A DNA stretch of 64,000 bases from Acidobacteriota bacterium (GTDB lineage Bacteria > Acidobacteriota > Terriglobia > Terriglobales > Acidobacteriaceae), in NCBI GenBank assembly GCA_013289685.1, contig JABCZL010000004.1, positions 426,734 to 490,733 of the forward strand. Reading direction: 5' to 3'. The translations under genes were made by a program, and so were the position numbers. Below, in pieces: positions 1 to 7,030 of the stretch. Each line of letters opens with the position of its first letter. Position 1 is the first letter of the stretch. Below the pieces are notes generated by a model. The model saw nothing but the letters and a program-made list of their open reading frames with translations, was not told the origin of the DNA and did not search any database.

Positions 1-2
1 AG

Positions 3-890
3 ACTCCTGGGGCGCAAATTGCCGACGAATTGGGCACCCTGGCCAGCGATGCTATGCAGGGGCGCGGCAGCGGCACGCCCGACGAACTGCGAGCGGCGAC
101 CTATCTAGCCTCCGAGCTGCGCCAGATCGGAATCTCTCCGCTGGGTGACAACGGCGGTTTTATTCAGGATGTCGCCACCACAGTCAATTTTCGTTCAGGC
201 CCCCGGGCGTGGCACACCCGCAATGTGATCGGGGTTCTCGCCGGGAGCGATGCCAAGTTGAAGGACCAGGTGTTGCTACTGACTGCTCATCTCGATCACC
301 TGGGAGTTAGAGCGCCGGTGAACGGCGACAGCATCTATAACGGTGCCGACGATGACGCTTCGGGTTGCGTCGCCGTCCTGCAACTGGCGCGGGCGTTGGC
401 GGCAGGGCCGCCTCCGAAGCGTACCGTGCTCTTTGTTTTTTTCGGCAGCGAGGAAACTGGCGGACAAGGCGACCAGTATTTTCTCCGTCACCCGCCGCTG
501 CCTTTGGATCGTATTGTCGCCAATCTTGAGTTCGAGATGATTGGACGGGCCGACCCCGCCGTCAAACCCAACGAGCTTTGGCTCACTGGCTATGATCGCA
601 GCAACCTCGGCCCGGAACTGGCACGGCGCGGCGCAAAATTGGTGGCCGATCCTCATCCGCAGCAGCAGTTTTTTCAGCGCTCCGATAATTTCGCCCTGGC
701 CAAACGTGGCATCATCGCTCAGACCGTCTCGAGCTACGGCTTACACAGTGACTATCATCGGCCGAGCGACGATGTGGCGCATATCGATTTCAAGCACATG
801 GAGCAGGCGATCGCGTCCATGATTGAACCTGTGGAGTGGCTCGCGAATTCCGATTTCAAACCGGAGTGGCTGCCGGGGAAAAAACCTTAG
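3..890 (+). CDS. M28 family zinc aminopeptidase, 5' truncated
   Basis: A probable exported or periplasmic metallopeptidase of family M28 that removes N-terminal residues from peptides. The frame is open to the window edge, so the true start and any signal peptide lie upstream; a TTG at 30 is an unlikely start. Counting from position 30, the family metal ligands are visible: His and Asp in AHLDH (about 87-89), Asp in NGADDDASG (about 107), the Glu pair in FFGSEETGG (about 141-142) and a late His in LHSDYHRPSDD (about 240). The order and spacing are those of an M28 catalytic core. The N-terminal SDAMQGRGSGT stretch is typical of secreted M28 enzymes. The convergent MerR gene ends 18 bp downstream. 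Family assignment is firm; substrate is unknown. Confidence 0.88.
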   Translation, partial: TPGAQIADELGTLASDAMQGRGSGTPDELRAATYLASELRQIGISPLGDNGGFIQDVATTVNFRSGPRAWHTRNVIGVLAGSDAKLKDQVLLLTAHLDHLGVRAPVNGDSIYNGADDDASGCVAVLQLARALAAGPPPKRTVLFVFFGSEETGGQGDQYFLRHPPLPLDRIVANLEFEMIGRADPAVKPNELWLTGYDRSNLGPELARRGAKLVADPHPQQQFFQRSDNFALAKRGIIAQTVSSYGLHSDYHRPSDDVAHIDFKHMEQAIASMIEPVEWLANSDFKPEWLPGKKP

Positions 891-907
891 CCCAGTCGTG
901 GCGCCTG

Positions 908-1312
908 TTATCCCGTTCGGCGCGCCGACAGCATGCTCAGAATTTCCCGCAGCCCCTGGCGGATGTGCTGAATCTCGGGCGCGGAGTGCGCCGGGAAAGG
1001 AATGGCGGTCTGCGTCTTGTCGGTCTTCGTTTCCTCGCGCAAGTGCTGCCGCGCGCCCGCGATGGTGAATCCCTGCTCGTAAAGCAGTTGCTTGATGCGC
1101 AACACGCTTTCCACGTCGCGCTTGCGGTACATGCGCTGCCCCGTGCTGCTCTTGACCGGCTTCAGTTGCGGGAACTCGGACTCCCAGAAACGCAGCACGT
1201 ACGCGGGAAGGTGGCACAGCGTGGCCACTTCGCCGATGCGGAAATAGAGCTTGTCGGGGATGAGGATTTCATCCGCTTTGTGCTTCGCCGTGCTTTTCTT
1301 GCGGGCCGCCAT
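908..1312 (-). CDS. MerR family transcriptional regulator
   Basis: A short (134 aa) DNA-binding regulator. After a basic N-terminus (AARKKSTAKHK) comes the MerR winged helix-turn-helix: YFRIGEVATLCHLPAYVLRFWESEF, quoted here in part as FRIGEVA and LRFWESEFPQL, then the RMYRKRDVESVLRIKQLLYEQG wing and helix (residues about 15-85). The tail (about 50 residues) is short and has no Cys cluster, so a metal or redox sensor is not indicated. Many Acidobacteriota carry such a single, short MerR near housekeeping genes; its effector is unknown. I chose ATG at 1312; an in-frame TTG at 1324 would add four residues. No strong Shine-Dalgarno sequence precedes either. Confidence 0.85.
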   Translation of the reverse strand: MAARKKSTAKHKADEILIPDKLYFRIGEVATLCHLPAYVLRFWESEFPQLKPVKSSTGQRMYRKRDVESVLRIKQLLYEQGFTIAGARQHLREETKTDKTQTAIPFPAHSAPEIQHIRQGLREILSMLSARRTG

Positions 1313-1411
1313 TGTTTCGATCAAGCGTGCAAAAGCCGCGTGCTCTACCGATTGTGGTCTGCCTATTGTGCCACAGGTCGGGGCGAGGATAGCAGGAATT
1401 TCACCGGTGTT

Positions 1412-1867
1412 TCAGCCTGAAATTGGGGCTTCGGCATCAGGATCGCGCCTCATGTAGAACTTGCGATCATCTTCGTGTGTGATTCGGAATCCCATCCGCT
1501 CATAGAGCCGCAGCGCCGGGTTGATTTTCACCACGCCCAGCGTCACCGCCTGCCGGGCGCGTGCAGCCTCAGCAATTAGGCGATGCATCACTTCGGTGCC
1601 GATGCCCCGCCGCTGGAAAGTGGAGTCCACAAAGAGTTGTGCAAGAAAAAGCGAGCCTTCTCGCGTCGTACTCTGCAACCACCCGACGTCAGCGCCGTCG
1701 ACAGTGATGATGCGAACCTGCGGGAGTTCCCATTGCTGGCGAAAGCTGGCAGATTGAGCGACCCTGTCCAGGTTCAATTCGCGAATGATGTTCTCCATCC
1801 CGGCGAAATACAGGACTGCGCAAAAGTCGAAATCCAGGGTGCGAGCCGGGCGAAGAGTAATCTGCAT
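1412..1867 (-). CDS. GNAT family N-acetyltransferase
   Basis: A 151-residue acetyl-CoA-dependent acyltransferase of the GNAT fold. Visible are the beta-alpha start (ITLRPARTLDFDF), strand 4 (GSLFLAQLFVDSTF, residues about 83-96) and motif A, QRRGIGTEVMHRL (about 97-109), which matches the Q/RxxGxG acetyl-CoA pyrophosphate loop. The C-terminal ALRLYERMGFRIT is the usual GNAT helix-strand end. The substrate cannot be told. A TAGAAT hexamer at 1881-1886 on the minus strand lies only 13 nt before the ATG, so the leader would be very short. Confidence 0.85.
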   Translation of the reverse strand: MQITLRPARTLDFDFCAVLYFAGMENIIRELNLDRVAQSASFRQQWELPQVRIITVDGADVGWLQSTTREGSLFLAQLFVDSTFQRRGIGTEVMHRLIAEAARARQAVTLGVVKINPALRLYERMGFRITHEDDRKFYMRRDPDAEAPISG

Positions 1868-1917
1868 AACCTGTCAGCCGATTCTATTTTCGGCCTGGGG
1901 ACGCAAAAAGGAAAAGC

Positions 1918-1945
1918 CCCTCAAGAGGTGCTTCTCTTGAGAGGC
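1918..1945 (-). terminator. Rho-independent terminator after the Lys-rich micropeptide gene
   Basis: CTCAAGAG (1920-1927) pairs perfectly with CTCTTGAG (1934-1941) across a 6-nt loop. Read on the minus strand, the stem is followed by GGGGCTTTTCCTTTTTG, a U-rich tail. It lies about 45 bp past the stop codon of the micropeptide gene at 1990-2028, and before the GNAT gene on the same strand. Confidence 0.7.
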
Positions 1946-1989
1946 CAGTGAGAAATCGGGTGTAAGCGAGGTATCGTCCTCGCTGACGG

Positions 1990-2028
1990 TTAGTGTTTCT
2001 TCTTTTTTGCCTTCTTCTTGGTTGCCAT
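1990..2028 (-). CDS. 12-residue lysine-rich micropeptide
   Basis: ATG at 2028 reads MATKKKAKKKKH then TAA. The peptide has eight lysines in 12 residues. A textbook Shine-Dalgarno sequence (GGAGGAACC on the minus strand, 2034-2040) lies 5-6 nt before the ATG, and a good terminator follows at 1918-1945. A short gene with its own ribosome site and terminator is unlikely to be chance, although 12 codons carry little statistical weight. The composition resembles the Lys/Ala tails of bacterial histone H1-like proteins, so nucleic-acid binding is a guess. It could instead be a leader peptide whose AAG/AAA run stalls ribosomes and controls termination. Confidence 0.5.
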   Translation of the reverse strand: MATKKKAKKKKH

Positions 2029-2201
2029 GAAGGTTCCTCCGTGAACGATTTTCCCTTGCAAAGGTTCTTGACTACGGGGCCCTTGTACTTGAAAGACCAA
2101 CCCTACTCGTAGTATGGGAAAGTCTTATATCACAAGATATTGCGGCACTATGAATAAAGTGTCAACACAATTTTGCAGTTTGGCGCGGAATTTTGAGAAC
2201 C

Positions 2202-2297
2202 GTCGTTAGCCGCTGGTCGTTGGTCGTTGGCGAAATTCAGAGAAACGAGCGCCGTGGTTGTGGATTCGCTAACGACCAACGACAAACGGCCAACGAC
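2202..2297. repeat. Long inverted repeat upstream of hyuB
   Basis: The arms 2202-2233 and 2266-2297 are 32 nt each, reverse complements with about four mismatches, around a 32-nt centre. They are built from the phrase GTCGTTGG(T/C)CG. This could be a dispersed palindrome or a strong hairpin just before the hyuB promoter. Confidence 0.75.
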
Positions 2298-2303
2298 TGG
2301 TAG

Positions 2304-2309
2304 TACACT
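2304..2309 (+). promoter_or_regulatory. -10-like TACACT for hyuB, leaderless arrangement
   Basis: TACACT ends 7 nt before the hyuB ATG at 2317, so transcription would start at or next to the A of ATG. No Shine-Dalgarno sequence fits in that space. No good -35 hexamer is seen. Confidence 0.4.
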
Positions 2310-2316
2310 GCGCCTC

Positions 2317-4029
2317 ATGCGGCGCGATCCCATCGAACTGGAAATCTTCAAGAACCTGTACCACTCCATCGCCGAGGAGATGGGTGCGGCTCTGCGGCGC
2401 ACCGCGTTTTCCCCGAACATTAAAGAGCGGCGCGATTACTCGTGCGCGGTTTTCGACTCCGCGGGTGAAGTCATCGCCATGGGCGACCACATGCCCGTGC
2501 ATCTCGGATCGATGCCCATGTCGGTGCGGGCGGCGATCGATGCTGGCGCAATGGGGGCCGGAGCGATGCGTCCCGGCGATGTTGTCATGCTGAATGATCC
2601 GTTTCGGGGGGGGACCCATCTGCCCGACATCACACTGGTCGCGCCGGTGTATGTGGAGCAGAGCGGAATCGGGGCTGGCCAGAAACGGGGACCCTCCACT
2701 AGCTTGCGCGGGCGAGGCGCCCGCGGCCACACGAGTTTGCGCCACACGAAGCCCGATTTCTATGTAGCTTCGCGGGCTCATCATGCGGATGTGGGCGGGG
2801 CTTATCCCGGCTCGATGGGCCTGTGCCGCGAAATCTATCAGGAGGGTGTTCGCATCCCTCCGGTGAAACTGGTGCGCCGGGGAGCCATGGATGCGGATGT
2901 GCTCGCGATGCTGCTCAATAACGTCCGCACTCCGGAGGAACGCGAGGGCGACCTGGGAGCGCAAATCGCGGCCTGCCATACCGGCGCCGAGCGCCTGCGT
3001 GAAGTTTGCTCGCGTTACGGCGTGGCGCACGCCCGGTGCGCGGCCATCAATCTGCTGGATTATTCCGAAGAACTGATGCGCGCGTTTTTGCAAAGCGTGC
3101 CGGCGGGCGAGTATCGGGCCGAGGATTTTCTGGATGGCGATGGGGTCAGCGATCGGCCGATCAAGATTGCGGTGGCGGTCACGGTTCACCAGGGTGAGAA
3201 GAAACGCGGGCGGGGGCGCCCGCCCCACATGGTCACCGTGGATTTCACAGGAAGCGATCCGCAAGTCGAAGGCAGCGTCAACGCGGTCGCGGCCATCACC
3301 TACTCGGCTTGCTTCTACGTGTTTCGCTGCCTGCTGGCCGAGGATGTTCCGGCCGCAGCCGGGCTGATGCAGCCCATCCACGTCATCGCGCCCCAAGGAA
3401 CCATCGTGAATGCGCGGCCCCCGGCAGCCGTTGCCGGCGGAAATGTCGAGACCTCACAGCGCATCGTCGACGTCGTGTTGCGGGCACTCGCACAGGCCAT
3501 TCCCGATCGCATCCCCGCCGCGGCCGCGGGAACAATGAACAATTTGACCATCGGCGGCATGCATCTCAGCGCCGAAGATCCGCGCACCGCCGAGCCCTTC
3601 GCCTACTACGAGACGATCGCCGGCGGGATGGGCGCGCGGCCCGGCAAACCCGGCGTTTCCGGCGTGCACACCCACATGACGAATTCCTTGAACACTCCCG
3701 CCGAAGCGTTGGAGTACGCCTATCCCCTGCGCGTGCGCCGGTATTCCCTGCGGCCGGGCAGCGGCGGCGACGGAAAGTTCCGCGGCGGCGATGGCATTGT
3801 CCGCGAGATTGAAGTGCTCACCGACTGCGAGGTAACTATGCTGGCCGACCGCCGCTCGCGCGGGCCGTGGGGACTGTCCGGAGGAGGTGACGGCGCACCG
3901 GGGAAAACATTTATCACACGCCGCGACGGCGCCGTCGAATCGATGCCCGCGAAGTTCAGTACTCGCCTGCAAAAAGGCGAACGGATTACGATTGAAACTC
4001 CCGGTGGCGGCGGCTGGGGGCAGGCCTAA
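2317..4029 (+). CDS. hyuB: Hydantoinase B / 5-oxoprolinase beta-like subunit
   Basis: A 570-residue member of the HyuB family (N-methylhydantoinase / acetophenone carboxylase / 5-oxoprolinase beta subunits), which with a HyuA subunit performs ATP-dependent ring opening or carboxylation. The start MRRDPIELEIFKNLYHSIAEEMG (shown in part) and later ERRDYSCAVFD, GDHMPVHLGSMP, NDPFRGGTHLPD, ASRAHHADVGG and RPGSGGDGKFRGGDG blocks are family hallmarks. ATG 2317 was chosen because homology begins there; an earlier start at 2227 would translate the inverted repeat. Two stretches look foreign to the family: about residues 123-145 and 293-303, both encoded by GC-rich palindromes (see findings). No hyuA is adjacent, which is unusual. 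The substrate is unknown. Confidence 0.88.
   Translation: MRRDPIELEIFKNLYHSIAEEMGAALRRTAFSPNIKERRDYSCAVFDSAGEVIAMGDHMPVHLGSMPMSVRAAIDAGAMGAGAMRPGDVVMLNDPFRGGTHLPDITLVAPVYVEQSGIGAGQKRGPSTSLRGRGARGHTSLRHTKPDFYVASRAHHADVGGAYPGSMGLCREIYQEGVRIPPVKLVRRGAMDADVLAMLLNNVRTPEEREGDLGAQIAACHTGAERLREVCSRYGVAHARCAAINLLDYSEELMRAFLQSVPAGEYRAEDFLDGDGVSDRPIKIAVAVTVHQGEKKRGRGRPPHMVTVDFTGSDPQVEGSVNAVAAITYSACFYVFRCLLAEDVPAAAGLMQPIHVIAPQGTIVNARPPAAVAGGNVETSQRIVDVVLRALAQAIPDRIPAAAAGTMNNLTIGGMHLSAEDPRTAEPFAYYETIAGGMGARPGKPGVSGVHTHMTNSLNTPAEALEYAYPLRVRRYSLRPGSGGDGKFRGGDGIVREIEVLTDCEVTMLADRRSRGPWGLSGGGDGAPGKTFITRRDGAVESMPAKFSTRLQKGERITIETPGGGGWGQA
2685..2750. repeat. Palindromic repeat inserted in frame in hyuB (site 1)
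   Basis: The core CGCGGGCG AGG CGCCCGCG (about 2706-2725) is a perfect 8-bp stem. It lies in a segment coding for a polar, Arg/Gly/Ser-rich stretch that interrupts the normal strand between APVYV and ASRAHHADVGG. Confidence 0.6.
3205..3230. repeat. GC-rich palindrome in frame in hyuB (site 2)
   Basis: GGGCGGGGGCGCCCGCCCC is a near-perfect palindrome. It codes for KRGRGRPPH between a VAVTVHQGE strand and the MVTVDFTGSDP strand of HyuB. Confidence 0.55.
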
Positions 4030-4080
4030 GCGCTCGCTTTGAATCGTTGCTGTCATTGGGATTGGAAAGGACATGAATTT

Positions 4081-4425
4081 ATGCACATCCTAAAGTCGGT
4101 GGGAGTGATATCGGTCGCGAAGCTCATGGGCTTGCTCTATGGTTGCCTCGGACTGATTTTCGCCCCAATCTTCCTGGTGGTCGGACTAGTCGGATCTTTC
4201 GCCGGCGCCGACAAAACTCCGCTGGCCGGAGTTTTTGGAGTCGTTCTCGCCATCCTCATGCCCCTTATCTACGGAGCCATGGGATTTGTGTCAGGCGCGA
4301 TTGGCGCGCTGCTCTATAACGCCTTAGCCAAGTGGGTGGGCGGCTTCGAGTTGGAACTGGAGCCGCAGGCAAATCTGCCTGTCGCACCCTATCCCATAAT
4401 TCCTCCACCAACCCCGGGCATCTAA
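4081..4425 (+). CDS. Small membrane protein, DUF3566-like
   Basis: A 114-residue inner-membrane protein with two long hydrophobic segments (about residues 14-38 and 48-80, rich in Gly, Leu, Ile) and a proline-rich C-terminus ending PPPTPGI. The VAKLMGLLYGCLGLIFAPI, GAMGFVSGAIGALLYN and AKWVGGFELE motifs resemble DUF3566-type proteins; this match is from memory and moderate. The first Met of the homologous stretch is at 4081. It sits 51 bp after hyuB and 21 bp before the DinB-like gene on the same strand, so the three may be cotranscribed. Function unknown. Confidence 0.7.
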   Translation: MHILKSVGVISVAKLMGLLYGCLGLIFAPIFLVVGLVGSFAGADKTPLAGVFGVVLAILMPLIYGAMGFVSGAIGALLYNALAKWVGGFELELEPQANLPVAPYPIIPPPTPGI

Positions 4426-4446
4426 GGTTTGCTGGAGGCAGAAGCA

Positions 4447-4992
4447 ATGGCAACCGATCCCGCCACTCACTATATCGACGAAGCGCGCCGGCAGATGCGC
4501 GGCTACAAGCGCATGGGTGAAGGCGCGATGACGCAACTCCGGGACGAAGACTTCTTCGTCACGCTCGATCCGGAGTCGAACTCTGTGGCCATTCTGGTCA
4601 AGCACCTTGCGGGCAATATGCGCTCACGCTTCACTGACTTCTTAATCAGCGACGGCGAAAAGCCGGATCGTTTTCGTGATGATGAGTTTGAACTAACTGG
4701 AGCGACAACGCGAGCCGAGGTGATGAAGTGGTGGGACGAGGGTTGGGCTTGCGTGCTGGGAGCGATCGAGGCGCTCAAGCCGGAAGATGTTATGCGCACG
4801 GTGACGATTCGAGGCGAGCCCCACACCGTGCTGCAAGCCATCAACCGGCAGATCGCGCACTACTCAGCCCACATCGGGCAGATCGTGTTTCTGGCCAAGC
4901 ATCTCCGGTCAAGCGAGTGGAAAACGTTGAGCATCCCGCGCGGCAAGTCTGAGGAATTCAAGAAGGTGGCGCCCAAGTCGAGCAAGCCATGA
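4447..4992 (+). CDS. DinB-like DUF1572 family protein
   Basis: A 181-residue four-helix-bundle protein of the DinB/YfiT superfamily, DUF1572 branch. The conserved phrases are SIQ-like VAILVKHLAGNMRSRFTDFL (in part), the acidic DGEKPDRFRDDEFE and the final helix motif INRQIAHYSAHIGQIVFLAKHL (in part), whose His residues normally help form a metal site. Family members are proposed thiol- or metal-dependent transferases, but no reaction is established for this branch. ATG 4447 is preceded by GGAGG at 4433-4437; a TTG at 4429 is an alternative. The C-terminus is basic. Confidence 0.82.
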   Translation: MATDPATHYIDEARRQMRGYKRMGEGAMTQLRDEDFFVTLDPESNSVAILVKHLAGNMRSRFTDFLISDGEKPDRFRDDEFELTGATTRAEVMKWWDEGWACVLGAIEALKPEDVMRTVTIRGEPHTVLQAINRQIAHYSAHIGQIVFLAKHLRSSEWKTLSIPRGKSEEFKKVAPKSSKP

Positions 4993-5120
4993 AATTCTTG
5001 CGCCATATCGCCGCTCTCCTTCGTAGCTGACTGGCTAAGGGACTCGCGATTGCGGGAGAAACTCGTGGCCGCTGGCGGAACTCGTGCCCCCGGCGGAAAC
5101 CGTGCCCCCCCGGCAGCACT

Positions 5121-5185
5121 GTGGAAGAGCGGCCCTTCCAGGGTCGCGTGAGGCAATCAACCTCGGACGGCTTTAGCCGCCGTGG
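5121..5185 (+). repeat. Two-hairpin dispersed repeat, copy 1
   Basis: GTGGAAGAGCGGCCCTTCC starts the element; the first stem (GCGGCCC / GGGTCGC) is slightly degenerate. After a 25-nt spacer comes the second small stem, CGGCTTTAGCCG. Confidence 0.8.
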
Positions 5186-5220
5186 TCGTCTTTCCGTCGT
5201 TGCGGCTCGGAATCTTTCAC

Positions 5221-5283
5221 CTGTGCTAAAGCCCGATCTCCTTTTCAACTCATAACGCGGCGCCGAAGCGCCGTTCTTCCACG
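5221..5283 (-). repeat. Two-hairpin dispersed repeat, copy 2
   Basis: On the minus strand it reads GTGGAAGAACGGCGCTTCGG with stem CGGCGC TTCG GCGCCG, a spacer, then GGGCTTTAGC. The stem bases differ from copy 1 but remain paired. Confidence 0.8.
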
Positions 5284-5323
5284 TTGATTGCCGGTGCTGA
5301 AGGCACTCCAATCCAAAGCCAGG

Positions 5324-5968
5324 TCAGCGAGACCTCGGCCCAAAGTACCGATAGTGTCCCGTAATCTTCCAGTTGAAAAGCACATCTTCCATCCTTGGCC
5401 CTTCGCCAATGTTATGCACAATCATGTAGCGCCCGCTCCAGCGGGCCTTTTGATCGACGACGATGCCAATGTGCGGCACGTTCCCACCCAGGTCCCACGT
5501 CACCAGATCGCCCGGCGCGTACTCTTCCGCACGGCTGGTGATGGGCAGCGATGCACCCATGCGGTGGAAGAACACCATCAGATTCGGGACGCGGCGGTGG
5601 TCGATATTCGCGTCGGGACGAGCCAGCAACCAGCGCCGCTTATTCAGATACTCCGCGAAGTTCTGCACCATGTCTTCGTGGACTTCTTTTTGCAAGTCGA
5701 CGCCCACGGCACGGTAACTGCGAATGATTTCATCGGTGCAAACGCCGGTATCGGACGGAACGTCCCCGCCTGGATACGGAATGCGAACGTACGCGGAAAC
5801 GTAGCGCACCGAATGATGCGTGCGCTCGATCGCGGCGGCCACCAGGCGACGCGTGAACTCTTGCCGCGAAGCCGGCGCACCGGACTGCGTTGAAGCGAGG
5901 CTCCACAACGCGCACGCCGAGAGCATGCCTACTCCTACGACTCTCGCTCTTTCCCTGAACAGGCGCAT
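5324..5968 (-). CDS. DUF1287 family exported protein
   Basis: A 214-residue protein with an N-terminal hydrophobic export signal (VVGVGMLSACALWSLAST), then a DUF1287 domain: YPGGDVPSDTGVCTDEIIRSYRAVGVDLQ (in part), HRRVPNLMVFFHRMG, PGDLVTWDLGGNVPHIGIVVD (in part) and MIVHNIGEGPRMEDVLF. The Cys, His and Asp pattern (VCTD, HIGIV, VHN) resembles NlpC/P60-type cysteine hydrolases, so a cell-wall role is plausible but unproven. I chose ATG 5968 because a TACAAT -10-like hexamer (5977-5982) ends 8 nt before it; TTG 5989 lies upstream of that hexamer. Confidence 0.82.
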   Translation of the reverse strand: MRLFRERARVVGVGMLSACALWSLASTQSGAPASRQEFTRRLVAAAIERTHHSVRYVSAYVRIPYPGGDVPSDTGVCTDEIIRSYRAVGVDLQKEVHEDMVQNFAEYLNKRRWLLARPDANIDHRRVPNLMVFFHRMGASLPITSRAEEYAPGDLVTWDLGGNVPHIGIVVDQKARWSGRYMIVHNIGEGPRMEDVLFNWKITGHYRYFGPRSR

Positions 5969-5976
5969 TTCAAACG

Positions 5977-5982
5977 ATTGTA
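5977..5982 (-). promoter_or_regulatory. -10-like TACAAT 8 nt before the DUF1287 gene
   Basis: Spacing to the ATG at 5968 fits a leaderless or nearly leaderless mRNA. No ribosome site is visible and the -35 region is weak. Confidence 0.4.
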
Positions 5983-6024
5983 AAGCCAAATGAAGCGCAA
6001 CTCAGACTGCAGCATTTCGGCGAA

Positions 6025-6858
6025 TCAGTGTTTCTGCGAGCCGTCATTCTTCGAATCGGGAGCGGCGGTTCGAGGCCAGACGGGAGACACCAGCTCACTG
6101 CGCCAGATCGGGCCTCCTAAGAAGGATGGGCTCTCCGATTTGACGAACGCCGGGGCTTCCCCACCCAGAATCCATACATGCGCGTCGGGCGGCTGCTTCC
6201 CTAACAGTGGTGCCACCAGTCCGGCGATGCCCCCGAGTTCGATTTTCACGACGTAGTGCACGGCTTCGTGGCTGGATCCAGCTAGTGAGAAAGGCTCTGT
6301 GCCTTGAGGAGTAATCGCGAGCTTTACGAGGCGGGGCTTGGGTGTGGCCACCACCATCGACACCTCCGCCGGCGGAGCATCCGGGCGAACGTTCTTCAGC
6401 AGCGTCAAGACTAAACCGTTGGCAAGGTCTGGCGGCAGCTTAAGGCGCTCAGTCGCCGTTTTTTCTTTCCCATCGTCATCCGTGTACTGTACCGTAACCT
6501 GGCCCGTGGAGGTCGCGATCGAGAGGTCTATGGGATGCGGGAACGCCGGTCCTTTCTGCACCAGGTGATAGCTGATCAGCCGGAAGTTTCCGCGCTGCGA
6601 AAAAATAGTGGTTTCCTCTTGTCGCGAGCCGTCCTTGAAGCGGTATATCAGGCGGTTCGTGATCCGGTTGCCCGCGGGGACTTGCGTGAGATCGCCTTCC
6701 GCAAGCGGGGTACCGTCAAGATTGCTGAGCACGAGAAAGCCGTGAACCGAGCCCTCCCTGTGAAGCACCGCTACCGGCGACGCCGGTGCCGATGCGCCGC
6801 CAAGAAAGCAAGCGGAGATAAGCAGGATCGCAATCAACCGAACGCTCACGGTTTTCAC
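6025..6858 (-). CDS. Exported protein of unknown function
   Basis: A 277-residue protein. Residues 1-26 form a signal peptide (KTVSVRLIAILLISACFLGG, then an Ala/Pro-rich cleavage zone). The Cys in ISACFLGG might suggest a lipobox, but the context fits signal peptidase I better. The mature part is beta-rich, with TNRLIYRFKDGSRQEE, GQVTVQYTDDDGKEK and a Pro-rich segment, and ends in a polar tail. I do not recognise a domain. It lies head-to-tail with the DUF1287 gene, 56 bp apart, and is divergent from tdh. No catalytic motif is apparent. Confidence 0.7.
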   Translation of the reverse strand: MKTVSVRLIAILLISACFLGGASAPASPVAVLHREGSVHGFLVLSNLDGTPLAEGDLTQVPAGNRITNRLIYRFKDGSRQEETTIFSQRGNFRLISYHLVQKGPAFPHPIDLSIATSTGQVTVQYTDDDGKEKTATERLKLPPDLANGLVLTLLKNVRPDAPPAEVSMVVATPKPRLVKLAITPQGTEPFSLAGSSHEAVHYVVKIELGGIAGLVAPLLGKQPPDAHVWILGGEAPAFVKSESPSFLGGPIWRSELVSPVWPRTAAPDSKNDGSQKH

Positions 6859-7030
6859 CCCCAGTGAACAAGGTTCGCGGCCTTAGATGCTGGTTGTCAA
6901 GGCTACGGTTGGCGCTTGCAGTGTCCAACGATGAAGCGGTCGGTGCCAGATGCGAGGCCGCCTCCGGTGCTAAAATCATACGTTTTGTGTTTGAAGCAGT
7001 TTTTGGTACCGGAATTTATAGGTGGCAATT

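Larger units (their letters stand above)
4993..5323. other. Gene-free gap holding two opposed copies of the two-hairpin repeat
   Basis: I see no gene here. The gap contains a plus-strand copy (5121-5185) and a minus-strand copy (5221-5283) of the dispersed two-hairpin element, plus a C-rich stretch near 5085-5115. It separates converging genes. Confidence 0.7.
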
